NCBI GenBank assembly: GCA_020746875.1
Contig: JAGTJL010000007.1
Coordinates: 930,001-994,000, forward strand
DNA from: Rhexocercosporidium sp. MPI-PUGE-AT-0058
Lineage: Eukaryota; Ascomycota; Leotiomycetes; Helotiales
DNA length: 64,000 bases
Direction: 5' to 3'
Part shown: piece by piece, positions 24,695 through 37,414 of the stretch
How positions within the stretch are numbered: position 1 is the stretch's first letter
Layout of the letters: every line of letters starts with the position of its first letter
Notes under the pieces: generated by a model
What the model was told of the DNA's origin: nothing
What the model saw: only the letters and a program-made list of their open reading frames with translations
Databases searched by the model: none
Program-made: the position numbers and the translations under genes

Positions 24695-25545
24695 TGTTGG
24701 CGTGTAAAATTTATACTTCCTTAAGGCATGCAGTACTCGTCGGCGAATACCTAAAATAATTTAATTTTAGGGCCCGACTTGGATTATCGAGTCGGGACTA
24801 GCAAGTCCGATACCCTAGCAACTCCGACATAGCTTTTTATATACCTTTATTTAAATATAACCTTTAATTCTAGTTTGTTTGACTTGATTTTTTTTTAAAA
24901 AATACGCGCCCTAGTCTAATTAATAGTTCTCGTATTTAATGTTTAAGTTTAAAGTGTATATTAATAGAGTTGTGTTAAAGTAAAGAGGAGGATTAGGTGT
25001 TGGATTCGCTAAACCTTGGCGCTAAGTCGGTTAAACGGGGCGCTATCCGCTTAGCCTACTTCTTACTGTATGTTATAGGAAGTGTTTAAAATGTAGCACA
25101 TATATTTCTTCTTACTTTTGAACCTTGCCCATCTTATGTAATACGTTTATTATGGCCAAATCTACGCGTTAGATTAATAAGGGGAAGTCAAAGAAAGCCG
25201 AGAAAACTACGCCTTAAGATGTAAAGATTGCTCGTCTCTTGAAATAATTAAAATATAAGACTTAAGAATATGAGGACCGTGAGGGTAATATTTAAGATGC
25301 TTTAGAGGCTTACTATGATTCGGATGATATAGAAATTACTAATATACGTATTGTCGCAGGCGTATTTGGCTTGAAATACTTTACTTTGAATGACAGAATA
25401 ATGCCCGGGATGTGACGAGGAATTTGGCTGATAATGGAAGTTATAACAAGCGCCTTAATGAAGCTCAGGAAGCTACTTTGATCTGGTATATTAATTGTGA
25501 CGCTTGCTCTATAGAAGGCGGCAATCATGTGTAATTGACGTCTCA
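24695..25545 (+). mobile_element. LTR plus start of a gag-like ORF, RIP-mutated
   Basis: Starts TGTTGGCG only 32 bp after the stop codon of the caspase/Zn2Cys6 gene. The first 400 bp or so are non-coding and LTR-like. From 25152 a plus-strand frame reads MAKSTR-INKGKSKKAEKTTP-DVKIARLLK, then EYEDREGNI, ALEAYYDSDDIEITNIRI, with stops where CAA/CAG is expected. This looks like the N-terminus of a retrotransposon gag. No downstream pol was found before the next LTR-like repeat, so the copy is truncated. Confidence 0.5.
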
Positions 25546-25567
25546 CATTCTATGGCGGGAATATGAA

Positions 25568-25743
25568 GATAACAAGAGTCTCTTAGAATTTATAATTATA
25601 TAAGAAAGAAAGTATAGAAAAAAGTAAGTTATATATAAAGGTGGGCTCTATAAAGGCTCGTTTAATCTCGGCATCTTCTCAATTAAGAAGTAAATAGCCG
25701 AGGCTGGACTCGAATGAGGCTTTAGAAGCTTTAAACCGTCACA
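25568..25743 (-). repeat. LTR-like sequence, copy B, right of gene island
   Basis: Partner of 17575-17742, with the same orientation and the same terminal CGTCACA. A TGACG at 25537 could be its other end, mirroring CGTCA. More AT-rich than copy A. Flanking bases give no convincing target duplication. Confidence 0.5.
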
Positions 25744-25859
25744 GGCGATACCGCTGAAGCGCGTATTACCCGTAAGTTTGGCGTTATTAAATATAATTAC
25801 TTAATAAAGAATCGTTCTTTTATTTTTTATATTATTTCTTTATAAAATAAAAAGATTAA

Positions 25860-26140
25860 TGTGGTGGGGTTGACCTCAGAGGTCCATTTGCCACGTGATT
25901 GAGCTGCCTCTTGTTGTATTTAAGATAGCCTCTAAGGCAACATCCTTTAACGCCAACAACGATTTTTACCACTACAACTTTTCCTTCTTATTCAAACTAT
26001 ACCTCTCCCCTCCCTTGACAAATTGTACTCCTTAGATATGTGATATCTCTAGTATTCGTCAAATGGGTATTTCCTACGTTTACCCTCCAGCACTTGCTTT
26101 GCTACCCTCTTGTTGTGTGCTTAGTGTTTTCCCCTCCACA
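25860..26140. repeat. 281-bp LTR-like repeat, copy 1
   Basis: Starts TGTGGTGGGGTTGACC and ends TTTTCCCCTCCACA, so it has the TG...CA form with TGTGG/CCACA ends. The second copy at 38892-39172 has exactly the same length and differs at about 15 positions, mostly transitions. TTAA flanks it on both sides (25856-25859 and 26141-26144), which suggests a short target duplication and an independent insertion, most simply a solo LTR. It contains a TATTTAAG motif. It is barely RIP-mutated although it sits in AT-rich DNA. Confidence 0.75.
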
Positions 26141-26162
26141 TTAATTTATTAAATAAAGTTCA

Positions 26163-27616
26163 CCAGGGGGTGCACTCATTCGTGATACGGCTTAATAAGC
26201 GAGGAACACCGAAATGCGCTTTTCTCCTCCCTTTACAACAATAATAATAACACGTAATTATAGCACTTTCAACGCGTCGCATAAAGCGCCTTTACACTTT
26301 AAAATACAAATCTCACGTCGGCAAATATATTATTATTGAAAAAAACCAGATTCTTTAATACTTACGACAAGGAATACCTTACGAAGTCAATTCCTGTCCT
26401 CGCGTTAAAGTCTAGCACCTCTAAACCTACGGCAAAGCGCTGGCTCGTAGACTATAAAAAACACAAAGACAAAGGTTATCGACATATTCACAAGAAGTCA
26501 AAAATACTTAAAAAGCCTTCTCGTGTCGCAAAAGAATAATGCGAACGTTTAATATTACCTTTAAATCCTATCCGAGATCAAACCCTTAAAGTCAATATTA
26601 ATCGCTTTAAAATTAGAATTAAACTACGTTAATTAAAAAAGATGCTTAAGGTTTATACAAAAAGAAGTCGGCGCTTTAAATAAGCATATATTAAGAAGGA
26701 AATATCGCCCGCGAATAAGTCCAAACGAATCAACTACGATTAAGAATATTAAGGAAAGTCAGTAGACGAGTAGTAGTAATATATTTTCTTTATAAACGAG
26801 TTTTATATCAATCAGGCATCTCAAGAAGCTAGTTATATTTTACGAGAAGAGAGAACTCGTAAAAATCCGGAAAACATTTAAGAAAGGCCGAAAAAAGAAG
26901 GGAATCGATTGTATACTGTCGGCTAAGTCAATTAATATATTAAATACGAGAAACTGGAGTTCTATTACGACGAGAAAGACAAGACGATTAAGCTTAAACG
27001 ACCTCGTAAGCCTCGCCGGCGTAAATACGAAACAGACGATACTTAAGAAGCTCGTTTAAAAGAATAAAAAGCTCTTCTTCCTCACGAAGTTATAATCAAA
27101 CCAAAAGGAAATATAATAATACAAAAGTATTACGTTAAACGGCTGTTACTTATTTACGTTACAGCTATTCAACGAGCACGATTATCTTATAATTGCCCTT
27201 AAATCCTTTAAAAAGATAACGATTATTCCTACGGCTATCAAATCCCTAAAAAAATAAATATAACTCTTATAAAGAGTTACCGAGACTTTAATTAAGTTAA
27301 TATTATCGTTTACCTTCCTTATTCTTTTAATTTGAATTCAATTAAAACTTATTAAAATATCATAAAGCCTCGTTTAAGGCATAAAGTATGGCATGACTTA
27401 AAGGAGTTGAAAAAGGCGATTTAAAAGAATAAGACAAAGTCATAATACAGGAAATTCGTGCTAAGATAGCCGAGATACCTGGACGATGTGAATCAGTAGT
27501 TAATTCTGGTGGAAAGCTTATTAAAAGCAAGTTGTGGTAATCTAGACTGTAATTAAATACATTTTTTAGTGTTTCTCGCTTAATTACCCCGTATCACGAA
27601 TGAGTGCACCCCCTGG
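26163..27616 (+). mobile_element. Tc1/mariner transposon with ~50-bp inverted repeats, RIP-decayed transposase
   Basis: The left end CCAGGGGGTGCACTCATTCG and following GTGATACGG..TAA.TAAGCGAG.AACAC are repeated inverted at the right end (about 27565-27616), giving a 1,454-bp element. The plus strand has an open N-terminal segment (26336-26539, KPTAKRWLVDYKKHKDKG). Decayed frames follow: KLEFYYDEKDKTIKLKRPRK, LPHEVIIKPKGN, QKYYVKRLLLIYVTAIQRAR, and a C-terminus EIRAKIAEIPGRCESVV then KLIKSKLW-stop just inside the right repeat. These are fungal Tc1/mariner transposase segments. The flanks are AAGTTCA on the left and AGGTTCA on the right, not the TA expected for the superfamily; this is unexplained. 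It lies 22 bp from the 281-bp repeat. Confidence 0.85.
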
Positions 27617-28130
27617 AGGTTCACGGTAAGTAAAGCTTTATAAAAGTTTAAGGAAAATATATTTAACAAATCAATCTCTGGCTTTCGAAGAAGTCCAGAA
27701 GAGAAGCGTATATATAAAAGAGGTTATTCGTAAAGAGAAGTAAAACGCCGGCGTGAATAAAAATATAAGTAAGATTAATTCTATTAATGCCGTAAAAGCC
27801 TCGGCCCTCTTATATTACGGGTCCGATTCCATACTAATAAAATAGATGAGCGTGCACATGACAATTGATTTATTATTTTTTAAAAGTTTGCGAAGGTTCT
27901 GGAAGCTAAGATAAGTAAATTCTTATTTATTAGCTAAGAGGAAGTACGCTAATTTAAGGTTATCTTTCTTACTTTAGCGCTCTTCTTCAAATTATATGAC
28001 GCTTATTTAAGTCATAATTAAGTTACTTTAATTAAATTAAAATAAAACATAATTAACGATTAAGTTACTTAAGTTTAATTTAAAGTAAGTATAGTTACTT
28101 TAATTTAATTTAACTAATTCCCACCCTGCC
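27617..28130. other. AT-rich non-coding stretch
   Basis: RIP-like DNA between the Tc1/mariner element and the NmrA-like locus. No coding relic was recognised. The composition switches to normal at about 28125. Confidence 0.5.
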
Positions 28131-28881
28131 GCTTTCATCCTTGGACACCGAAATAACAAATCAAACCTCCCAAGGTAGCAATCAGACTTTCCTTTCAATC
28201 TCCTGTCTTGGATGTTCGTCAAGCATCGTTGATTCTATCCTGAGAAACTACTTTATCGATCCGAAATGCACCAACATTGCACGGCTTGCATCATACTTCT
28301 AGATATCTCCCACTTTAATCCGTGAGATTCTTTTCCAGTCCGGTGAACCATCATTCCGACCTGGTGCAATGTTGAAAAAAATTTGTCAACGAATCAGCCG
28401 GTACTGTATCTCAATGTCATCCTACTCGGCGGAGAGAGGATGTAAATTTGGCAGCGCATGCAAATACCCTTTGGCCAGGTGAGGTCGCCAAACTCTCAAC
28501 GTCGAAGTGCGAGACGAATTGGGATAACGAGGAGTTCTTATTGGCCGAGCAAATAATCCGCGGTAATTGCGTACGCTAATGGCTAAATTCTTTGTTAAGA
28601 GCGAGCTCGCATTTCAAAGCATCTTGCTCAGCAAGTACGCACAATCGGGACGGAAGGAGTACGTGATGAGTGCCTAACTGGGTATAATGCACTACTTGGA
28701 AGGAATTATAGATGCGGGCACAAGTCTCTTTGAGGTCTCTGAGGAAGCTACAAAGACGGTTGTTATTTCGGTATCCTTTGCTTGCTGCACGTCATCACAT
28801 TCTTACGTAGATTGAATAGATAGATACCTTCAAACCTAAATAGTAGCTCTTTGAATACTCAGTCCCCAGGAGACGCTCAAA
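28131..28881 (+). promoter_or_regulatory. Upstream region of the NmrA-like gene
   Basis: Normal-composition DNA directly upstream of the ATG at 28882. No other gene was recognised. It presumably holds the promoter and leader; no individual site can be named with confidence. Confidence 0.35.
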
Positions 28882-28984
28882 ATGTCCACCCCCACAAACC
28901 TCAATTCAATCGCCATCGTCGGCGCATCTGGCAATCTCGGGAAACTCGTCACCGAAGCCCTACTCGACACCAACAAGTTCGCTA

Positions 28985-31060
28985 TCCCCTTAAATGCGAC
29001 TCCATGCGCCACGCTGAAGGCCCTGTAGCGAGGCCCTACACCCCCTGTAATAATATACTAAATTAAGCGAGCATCACTGAAAATGATCCTCTACTAAAAA
29101 TCGACTAAAAGACTATGAATTTCTATAATATTAATTAAAGCACTTATTATTATTATATAAATAAATATCGCACTATTTATAATCATAATACGTATATCTT
29201 TTAATAAAAGTATAGTTTATATTAATTATAATTTCTTTTAAAGTAATACGCTTTCTTAGCCTATCCTTAATCCGGCCTCCTTTGCATACTTAATAATTTG
29301 ACTTTATCGTTATTTTAACCTACTTATAGCAATGTACCGGAACCTTAATAGCGTCTCTAGATATGCGTGAATTGCGGCGTTTCCGGGGTTTTGAAGAAGG
29401 TTATAATATGCCCGGCATATCTAGACTAGTAGTACCTCTACTTATAGTAAGTAAAGATTTAATTAATTATAATCCAAAGTCGTCTTAATTCTATAAGTTA
29501 ACAATTCTTTCTTTTACGTTAGAGAACTATGCGATTAAATAATAATTACTTAATACTACTAGAAGTAAGAATTATTAAAGAGCTTAAGCCGGCCCTCTCC
29601 GTAGACGTCGTAAGCCAGCATTATAACCTTATAGTTAGTCTTTAAGATCGACGTAGCCTATTCGGTGGTCATAGGCGTCGTAAAGCTGTGGAATCTATAG
29701 CTCTTTTATTAATTAATCTTCGAAAGGAACCCGAGAAGTTACTATATTATTAAATGTTTTTTTCGGGCGTTTCTTTAGCAGTAATACCTTACTTTGGCCG
29801 TCCTAAAATGTCGATATAATAAGGGCAAAGGTATTATCTTTGAAGCCGGTTTAATTAATTATATTTGACTTTATAAAGTAAGTATAAACAGTTCCTTAAA
29901 GCATAGCATTTTCTCCTTTATCGTTTACTTTTAGATTAACAAAATCTTTAATAATGCTAAAAGAAACACGTGTAATATTAGTAAAAGCGTAATCTAGCGT
30001 TCGCAAGTGCTCGTAAAGCTTAAGTAAAGTAAAGGAGTTATTAATGTAGACGTGATATTATACCTTAAAGAATAGATTTAAGAAATGCGGTATAATAAAC
30101 TGCGTTTTATTAAAGTTCTTAACCTTTTTCACTTTTATAAGCCTTCTACTTCTTCTTGGCCGGTGGAATACTTATCGAAGGAAATAATTACGTTATATAA
30201 TAACTCATATCTTTAGGCCTGTCGGAATAAGCTTCCCCGGTACCGTAGTAATATCTTTAGACCGACTAATAAACCGTTTAATAGCTTTGTCGATAATAAG
30301 ATCTCGGCTAAGGCGCTATATTTAAGTATTAATATTTTAAACGTGCGACATTAAGGGTTTAATTTCGTTTAAAAATTAAATAAATTTATAAAAAAAAAAA
30401 ATAAAAAAAAACTTACTTTTTTATAAAAGTTATTATTATTTAAGTTTATTAACCGAAACCTCGTTTATAGTTTTATAAACCGATCTCTTAAAAAACACTT
30501 AATAATAAAATAAAAAAGACTAATACGATAAGTGCTTCAGTAGTCTTCGATTTTATTAAGTGAGTAAATAGTCATATAAATAAGGAAGGTTAAATAAAAG
30601 TAGATCTCCTTGCGGCATATAAGAAACCAGGTATTCGCGCGGCTCCGGAGTAAACCTTTAGACGGCTTTTAATATAAATTCGTAGCTTTCACGATACTGT
30701 TTATTATTAATAATAAATAATACTATATAAATAACGTAATAAGATCATTTAATAAGGTATTATTAAGTAAGTAAAGGTTTATGTTAAAATCGAGGTAATT
30801 TATAAGTTGAAAATACGTTCCTTTAGTCTTAAGAAGCTTTTCTATAAGTTTAAGGGTGCTTATATTAATAAGGTCTTAAACTACGTATTCCGGCATTATG
30901 AAAAGTGTCAAAAGTAGTTAATTTAAGTGAAAGAAAAGGGGTTTATTTATATTTTTGTTTATTTGAGCACGGGCCCTAAAGCCCTTATAATGCGGGGCCA
31001 CTTAGCGTACGGCTACAGCGTGGGGCGCTGAAGCCGTGGCGCATGCCGCATTTAAGGGGA
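28985..31060 (-). mobile_element. piggyBac-like DNA transposon, RIP-decayed
   Basis: Both ends carry the inverted sequence GCTATCCCCTTAAATGCG (28981-28998 and 31047-31064), followed by weaker inverted similarity (ATGCGCCACG). The minus strand at 30131-30291 reads DKAIKRFISRSKDITTVPGK then IPTGLKI-VII-RNYFLR, with stops at Trp or Gln positions. This matches fungal piggyBac-type transposases (pattern RF.GRS....P.KPIP.GFKIWV.AQ.GYFL.W). TTAA, the piggyBac target, sits inside both inverted ends. Whether the outer CTATCCCC/GGGGATAG is part of the element or target sequence is unclear. It interrupts the first exon of the NmrA-like gene. Confidence 0.75.
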
Positions 31061-32471
31061 TAGCGGCCATCTCGCGATCCGGATTTCAGTCAATTCTCCC
31101 AGCCGATCCATCCATCACGTCAAACAAGGAGACTATTCTTCTGCATCCTTCCTAGCTGACGTTTTCGCTGGCATTGAAGCAGTGATCTTCTGTTTGCACT
31201 ACACTGCCATTCCAGCACTTGAGATAAAACTCATCGAAGCAGCTGCGGCTGCGGGTGTGAAGTGCATTCTTCCCACCGAGTGAGTCTTGTTTGGTGGGCG
31301 GAGCATGAAGACTACACACTGACAGCGAACTCTAACGTCGAGAACCCCCCTTCCGTCTACCTCGCGTAATATTAGTACTTTTTATTTAATATTTAATAAT
31401 TCTATTCTACGTTAACTTTTATATAAGAAATTGTAGAATCAAAATCTCCTTTCGATCTAGTTTTACTATTATAATTTGACGAACTCCAGCCGCAATTTAA
31501 GCCGCTTAAATAATACGTGTTATCGCAAACTTGGAATTTAAGCTAATTTAGACTTTCTTTCTTTTCCTTAGCCTTAATTGCTTTAATCGCTCTTCTAAGT
31601 CTTTAATTCTTATATTTGCCTTCCTTAATTCGTAATTCTTTTTATTAAATCGTTTTATAATCTTCTTAAAAAATAAACGTTACGTCAAATACTAATCATA
31701 TAATTTGCTTGCTAAAATACGTATTTATAAGCAAAGATCTTTCGTAGCTTTAAGAGCCTATAACTAAATAAAAGTACTAAAAGGCTCCGGAAGTAATATT
31801 ATTACTCTTTAAGACTCTTAGAAAGCCGGAGCTGTCGATTTATTACTATTTTCTAATAATAACGGGCATATTAAGGGTTTCGCTAAAAATACCGGCTATA
31901 ATTTATTAATTCTTTACTTAGATTTAATATTAAAAGAAGTAATAGTATTTCGGCGTGCTTTTTAATAATAAAAAAGGAAATTGCGCTTATTAATTAGCGT
32001 ATACTCAATTAAAGAACTTAATTTATATAATTCCTTTCGGTAAGCACGCTTTAGCGCAGAGAAAACCGTTAAATTTAAGAGTTATAAAATATATAACGTA
32101 CATATAAGTAAATACAATAAAAAAATATTATTTTTAAAGTACTTTTAAAGGAATTCCGTAATCTTATAGCTACCGTGGCCGTCTAAAATAAAAAGTCTTA
32201 TTAAATAATCACGTGGCTATATTTAAGAAATAAATACCTTTTTTAGTTATTTAAGTGCCGTATTATCAATTATCTACTTATTATTGATTGTAATAAAGTG
32301 CTAATCGTTAAATACGTTTAATTAAGACGGAAACTATTATTATTACACTGATTTTCTCTTGTAAGTTATAAGAAGTTATATAAAAACTCCGGTTATAAAG
32401 ATATACTTAATAATTAACGTCTAAATACGTAAGCTTAGCTATTTCCCTTAAATCTTACACTTTTCGGCGTG

Positions 32472-32726
32472 TGTTACGGCTGGCTAGAGGTTAATATAAT
32501 GCAAGAAATAGCTTTATATTTGGACTTAAAGCTACGCTCAGAATTAAAAAGAAAAGACAAAAAGAAAAGGAGAGCTTTTTATAAAAAGGAGCTTTAATAT
32601 AAATACATAAAGGGTCCCCTTAGCCTTTCCCGATTAGGACTAGCGCTATAGTTGCTATGCTAAAGCAATACTACGAGTAATGCCGAGCTCGCTCGGTTAG
32701 AATACGAGGCTTAGGGAGTCGTAATA
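32472..32726 (-). repeat. 3' LTR of the second Gypsy element
   Basis: 255 bp on the plus strand, from TGTTACGGC to GTCGTAATA. It matches 39257-39511 and the inverse of 16452-16706. Outer flank GCGTG. More RIP-mutated than the solo copy. Confidence 0.9.
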
Positions 32727-32729
32727 TTA

Positions 32730-32741
32730 CTTCCCCTTCCC
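32730..32741 (-). other. Polypurine tract of the second Gypsy element
   Basis: On the minus strand GGGAAGGGGAAG ends three bases before the 3' LTR. It is the expected plus-strand primer site and fixes the element's direction. Confidence 0.65.
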
Positions 32742-35666
32742 GAAAAACTACGTCCTCGCAATTGTAGTTATAATAATATCGTCTTTTAAGTCGTTATAAT
32801 CGTCGACACTAATATTATATGCCTTTAATTATTAAGGTAATGCTCTTAGAAGTCCTTTAGCCGCTTTATTATTAAAGTAAAAGTTCTTAATTATATAAAG
32901 TATAATTATAATATTTAAGCATAAATATTATTATAAGTCCTCGTCGACGCCTAATCACTTAATGCGGTAAAATAGCTTATTCTTTATGACCTTAAAGCTT
33001 AATATAACTTTAATTTCCTATTCGTCTTAGTCTAGCAAGAGCTGAATTAATACCGGCGTTTGTCTTACTTATCTTAATAAGAGATTATTAACGTACTTTC
33101 GTAGCGAATAAATATGAAATATAAAGTATATAATCTAATCTATTAATAGCTTTATTTTTCAACTCTTTCCTTTCTTTAAGAATACTTTAATTAAGTTATA
33201 TTATTTATTAAAGAGTTTCTTTAAAAGACGGTCGATATTTTAATTCTGAGTATCGACTAATACTAAGTTACTAACGTCTTAATCGATAGCGCGTCGACTA
33301 CGATTAACTAAATACTTTATTTTCTCTTATTAAGCCTTTAATAATAATTATATAACTTTTATAACTTTTTTTATACGTAAAGCGACTTATAAAGCCTTCT
33401 CGCGGTTAAGCTTTTCTATTGCCGTAATAAGTAATTCTAGATTTACTAAGTCTTAAGAGGTCCTTAACTTTACGCCGTTAAGTAACTAAAAAGGCGTAAG
33501 GTTATTAAAAGACTTATAAAATAAAATAAGCTACGCAATATCTATAATAAATAAGAAGTCACTTTAATTATCTTAATAATAATAACAAAAGGGGCGGAGC
33601 CGTTACTTAATATATTAATTTATTACCTCGGTTTAGCCGTCAATATTAAAATTATATGCCGTTATTAACTTTACTTTAATGTTAAATATACGGCAATACT
33701 CTTTTCAAAAGGAGGAAATAAATTGCGGATTCCGGTTTAAGATAATAAACTCTAGCATACCGAAATGGCGAGTTCAATAGACGAGAAAAAAAGTAGCCAT
33801 ACTTTTGGCGGTAATTGTATCGTTATAAGGTATTAAGACCGGTTTCTTAAATAAGCGGTTAATAATAATTATAATAAAATTATAATCGCTTTTGTCTAGT
33901 GATAACTTCGTAAAATCCATTATAAGGTATTAATACGGCCGAGCGGGAATAAGTAAGAAGTATAAAAAACTAAGTATTTTGTCTCTTTTAGCTTTTTACT
34001 TAAAGCAGTTATAATTTATTATATAATAGCTTACGTCCGTAAAAAAGCTATTTTAATAATATTTACGGCTTAATATAACCTTTATCTTTTTAATTCCGGC
34101 ATAAGCAATTAAAGATTATAAATATATATAACGTAATAATAACGTGCAAAACTCTAGCGGTTTTATAAACACTTCTAGACGGCCTTAAAAAAGAAACTTA
34201 TTATTCGACAACTCGTAGTCTAAGTCGTTTTCGCGAACTCTTTATTAAAAAAGCTTTAGTAAAGAAGACTTTTTATTAATTATAAGCACTTAATCTATTA
34301 CGTCGTATTTAATAATATCGTATGCAATTATAAAGTTAAGGTTTAACTCTTCCGCGGCAAATACTTCCGAGTCAATTAATACGTAATCTTATTCTAGAAC
34401 TTACTCTGCTTCTTAATTTAACTCTTAATCTAGCTCTTAGTCTAGCTCCTAGTCTGCCTCCTGGTTTACCTCCTAGTTTACCTCTTAATCTACCTTTACG
34501 AAGGCTAAAGAGGCAGCTAAAGTGGCGGCTATACGACTACTCCGTATATACCGCCTTATAATTTCTAATTAAGTATTTTACGTTATTATTAAACGGAGAA
34601 TAGTTTTATAAAAAAGAAGTATATTTAAATACTTTAGTTAAGCGGCCTCGGCTAAAAGACGTTTTTTTCTTAAAAGTATTTTATTTATTAATTTAATTAC
34701 TCGTTTAAAAAACTACGCCTAATATATTTCTCGATTAAGCAATCGCGACGGCTTAAAAGAGTCGACGGCTACTAATTAAAGGTCAACGGTAATTAAAAGA
34801 TCGATTTTATCATCCGTAATAAATTACTGACTACGAATAGCTCGCTTACGAGCCTCTATTACCGTAAAGTCTTAATCTCTTTAAGAAAAAATATTAATAA
34901 AAATATTAATAATCTTAATATAATATATAATTATAAAATAGAATTCCGCGAAAAACTCGGCCTAACGTACTTATTTAATTATAAAATCCTTAATAATTAT
35001 AAAATACTTTAAAGCTTAATAATTTATATACACGTATACGTTCTTTTAAGTACTTAATAATTCCGAATAATATTACTTAAATAACTAAAAAATCGCTAAT
35101 ATTTTTTTATTATAAATTAAATAATTAAACTCGGGATTTATTATAATCTTAAAAAAATAACTTATAAAGTAGAAAATACCGTCCTTTTAAAGTTAAAATA
35201 ATACGCTAATAACGACTCCGTTAAAAGAGTCGGTCTCTAGCCGCGTTTATTTTATTAAATTATAATAATAAAAGATTAATATAAATTAAAAAGCTTTTTA
35301 AAGAGTTTTCTACGCGTTTTTATAAGCGTTATCGAAGTCAAAGGACATGTCCTTCTCGGTAAATATTATAAAGGATCGAATAATACAATTATAATCTTTA
35401 ATAAACCGGCGATAAAAATTATAAAACCTAAAATAGTTTTATACGTTATATACGTTACCGGCGTATTTCTAATCTTTAATTATATTAACCTTTTTTAAGT
35501 CTACTTTTATGCTATTAACGTTAATAATAAAACTTAAAAACTTCATCTTTTATATATTAAACTCAGACTTCTTAATATCGACTTATAATTTATACGCTTA
35601 TAATATTATTATTACTTTTTTAATATAAACTTCGTATTCTTTGGGGGTTATTAAATATATAAGGAT

Positions 35667-36095
35667 ATTATTTATATAAATCGCGCAAAAGTCGTCTAAG
35701 TGCTTTATTAAAATATTATTAATAAGTCGCTAAAAAGTCGCCGAACTATTCGTAAAGCTAAAGAAAAAGACCTTATACTTATACATGCTATATTAAGTGC
35801 GAAAAGTCGTATAATTTTCATTCTTAAGGGATATACAAATGCAGTGAAAGGCTTATTAAATATCAAACTTTATAAAGACTTTTACTTTATAAATACAAGT
35901 TATTATCTTATTAATTAAAGGAATTAAATATAAATCCTTTTTCGATAAGACATTTAACTTCCGGTAGTTAATATAAAGCCGGAGACTGCCGTCGGCCTTC
36001 TTAATAAAAAGAATAAAGGCCGTATATAGTACGCTAAAGGGCTTAATAAAACCTTTATATAAGTTATCGATAATATATCGCTTAGTTTTTAACAA
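35667..36095 (-). pseudogene. Gypsy reverse transcriptase relic with YxDD changed to YINN
   Basis: An 80-codon open stretch (35856-36095) reads LFIKKADGSLRLYINYRKLN, then KKDLYLIPLINKI, ending FIKFDI. This is the Gypsy RT N-terminal core (family pattern KKDGSLR.C.DYR.LN..T.KDRYPLP.ID). Further on, SSATF, LDDF and YINNILIY follow. The YxDD box at 35667-35678 encodes Tyr-Ile-Asn-Asn, with both Asp lost by G to A. The copy is dead. Confidence 0.85.
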
Positions 36096-37414
36096 CTATT
36101 TTTTAATTATACGCTAAAGAGATTCAAAAGATAAGTCGTTCTTCTTAATAAGCTTAATTTAATAATCTACGCTTTAGTAATACGTTAATAATTTATTAAA
36201 AACTCGTTAAGAGAAAAGAAGAGTATATTCTTAATACTTTACTAAAAGCTTTTTATTTATTAACTTATTATCTTACGCGTACTTAGCCTCTAAGGCTTCT
36301 TCTAAGGTTAAGTCTTTATTTATTAATACGAGCTCGACACTTAATTAGTTTAAGGCCTCTCGTCGACGGTAAATTAGCTTTTAGTCGATTTTATATATTA
36401 ATATTATAAAAGTTTTTACTTTATTCTTTTTAGCTTTTTTAAATTAAAAGTACGTTATAAATATTATTATTATTAATATTAAGAAAATCTTTATAATAAG
36501 CGCCTTAAGTTAATACTTTGCCGGGGGGGCTTTACGGGCTCTTTTATCTTTAAGTAATAATCTCGGATTATAAGATATCGACGGATTTAATTAATTTTCT
36601 ATAATATATAAGCGCTCCTTAACCTCTTTAGTAAAGCTCGAGGGTCGAGTCGGCGAGACGTTAATTATAAGTCGTTTAAAAACCTTAGACTTAAGGGAAT
36701 CGTTAAGTGCCGCAATCCTGGCTTACCTTCGGTAATAGTTATTTAAATCTAAAAAAGCGTCTTTTCGTTTTATATTAAATTAATAAAACTTAATAATTAG
36801 CTTATTAAAACGGTTAATATCGACGAAGACTTATTAATTAAAATATAATTATATAAGTATATTTAACGGCCATTTTAACCGGTTACGGTTCTTAATATAT
36901 AACTGCTTTAAGTCGTAATACTCGAGGAACTTCCGACTAATTAAGACGTTAATATTTCTTAAGTTAATTATTAAGAAAAAGAAGTTAATTCGCCGGCAGT
37001 TAATAATTAAAATAAATAAGACAGCCGTATTAATTAGCTTACCTTTCCTGCTATTATAATTAATTAAAACAATTAATTAAAAAAGTATTATAAAAGAAAT
37101 ATTAAATTGCTTAACGAACCAGTATATAAAAAAAGTTTTAATTACACCGAAAATATTTACTTTATTATTAATATATATAAGTATTTTAATAAAGAATTCA
37201 TTCCTTTTTAATTTAATATTAATTAAGAATTATCGTCTTCCGAAAAGAATACGGAAATTAAATACTAAGTTCTTTTATAAGTTATAGCTTACGCTAAAGT
37301 ATAAGTCTTTATTATAACTTAAGAGTTTTTTAATAACTCGTTAATCTTTAAGTCTTCGCCGACAATTAACTCAGAAATTAACTTATTAAAGGCTTAGTCT
37401 TTTTAGCGCTTAAA

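Noticed and set aside
17575..25743. LTR-like copies A and B as one element that captured host genes
   Set aside because: No shared target duplication, no priming sites, identity only about two thirds, and copy B is followed by other repeats.
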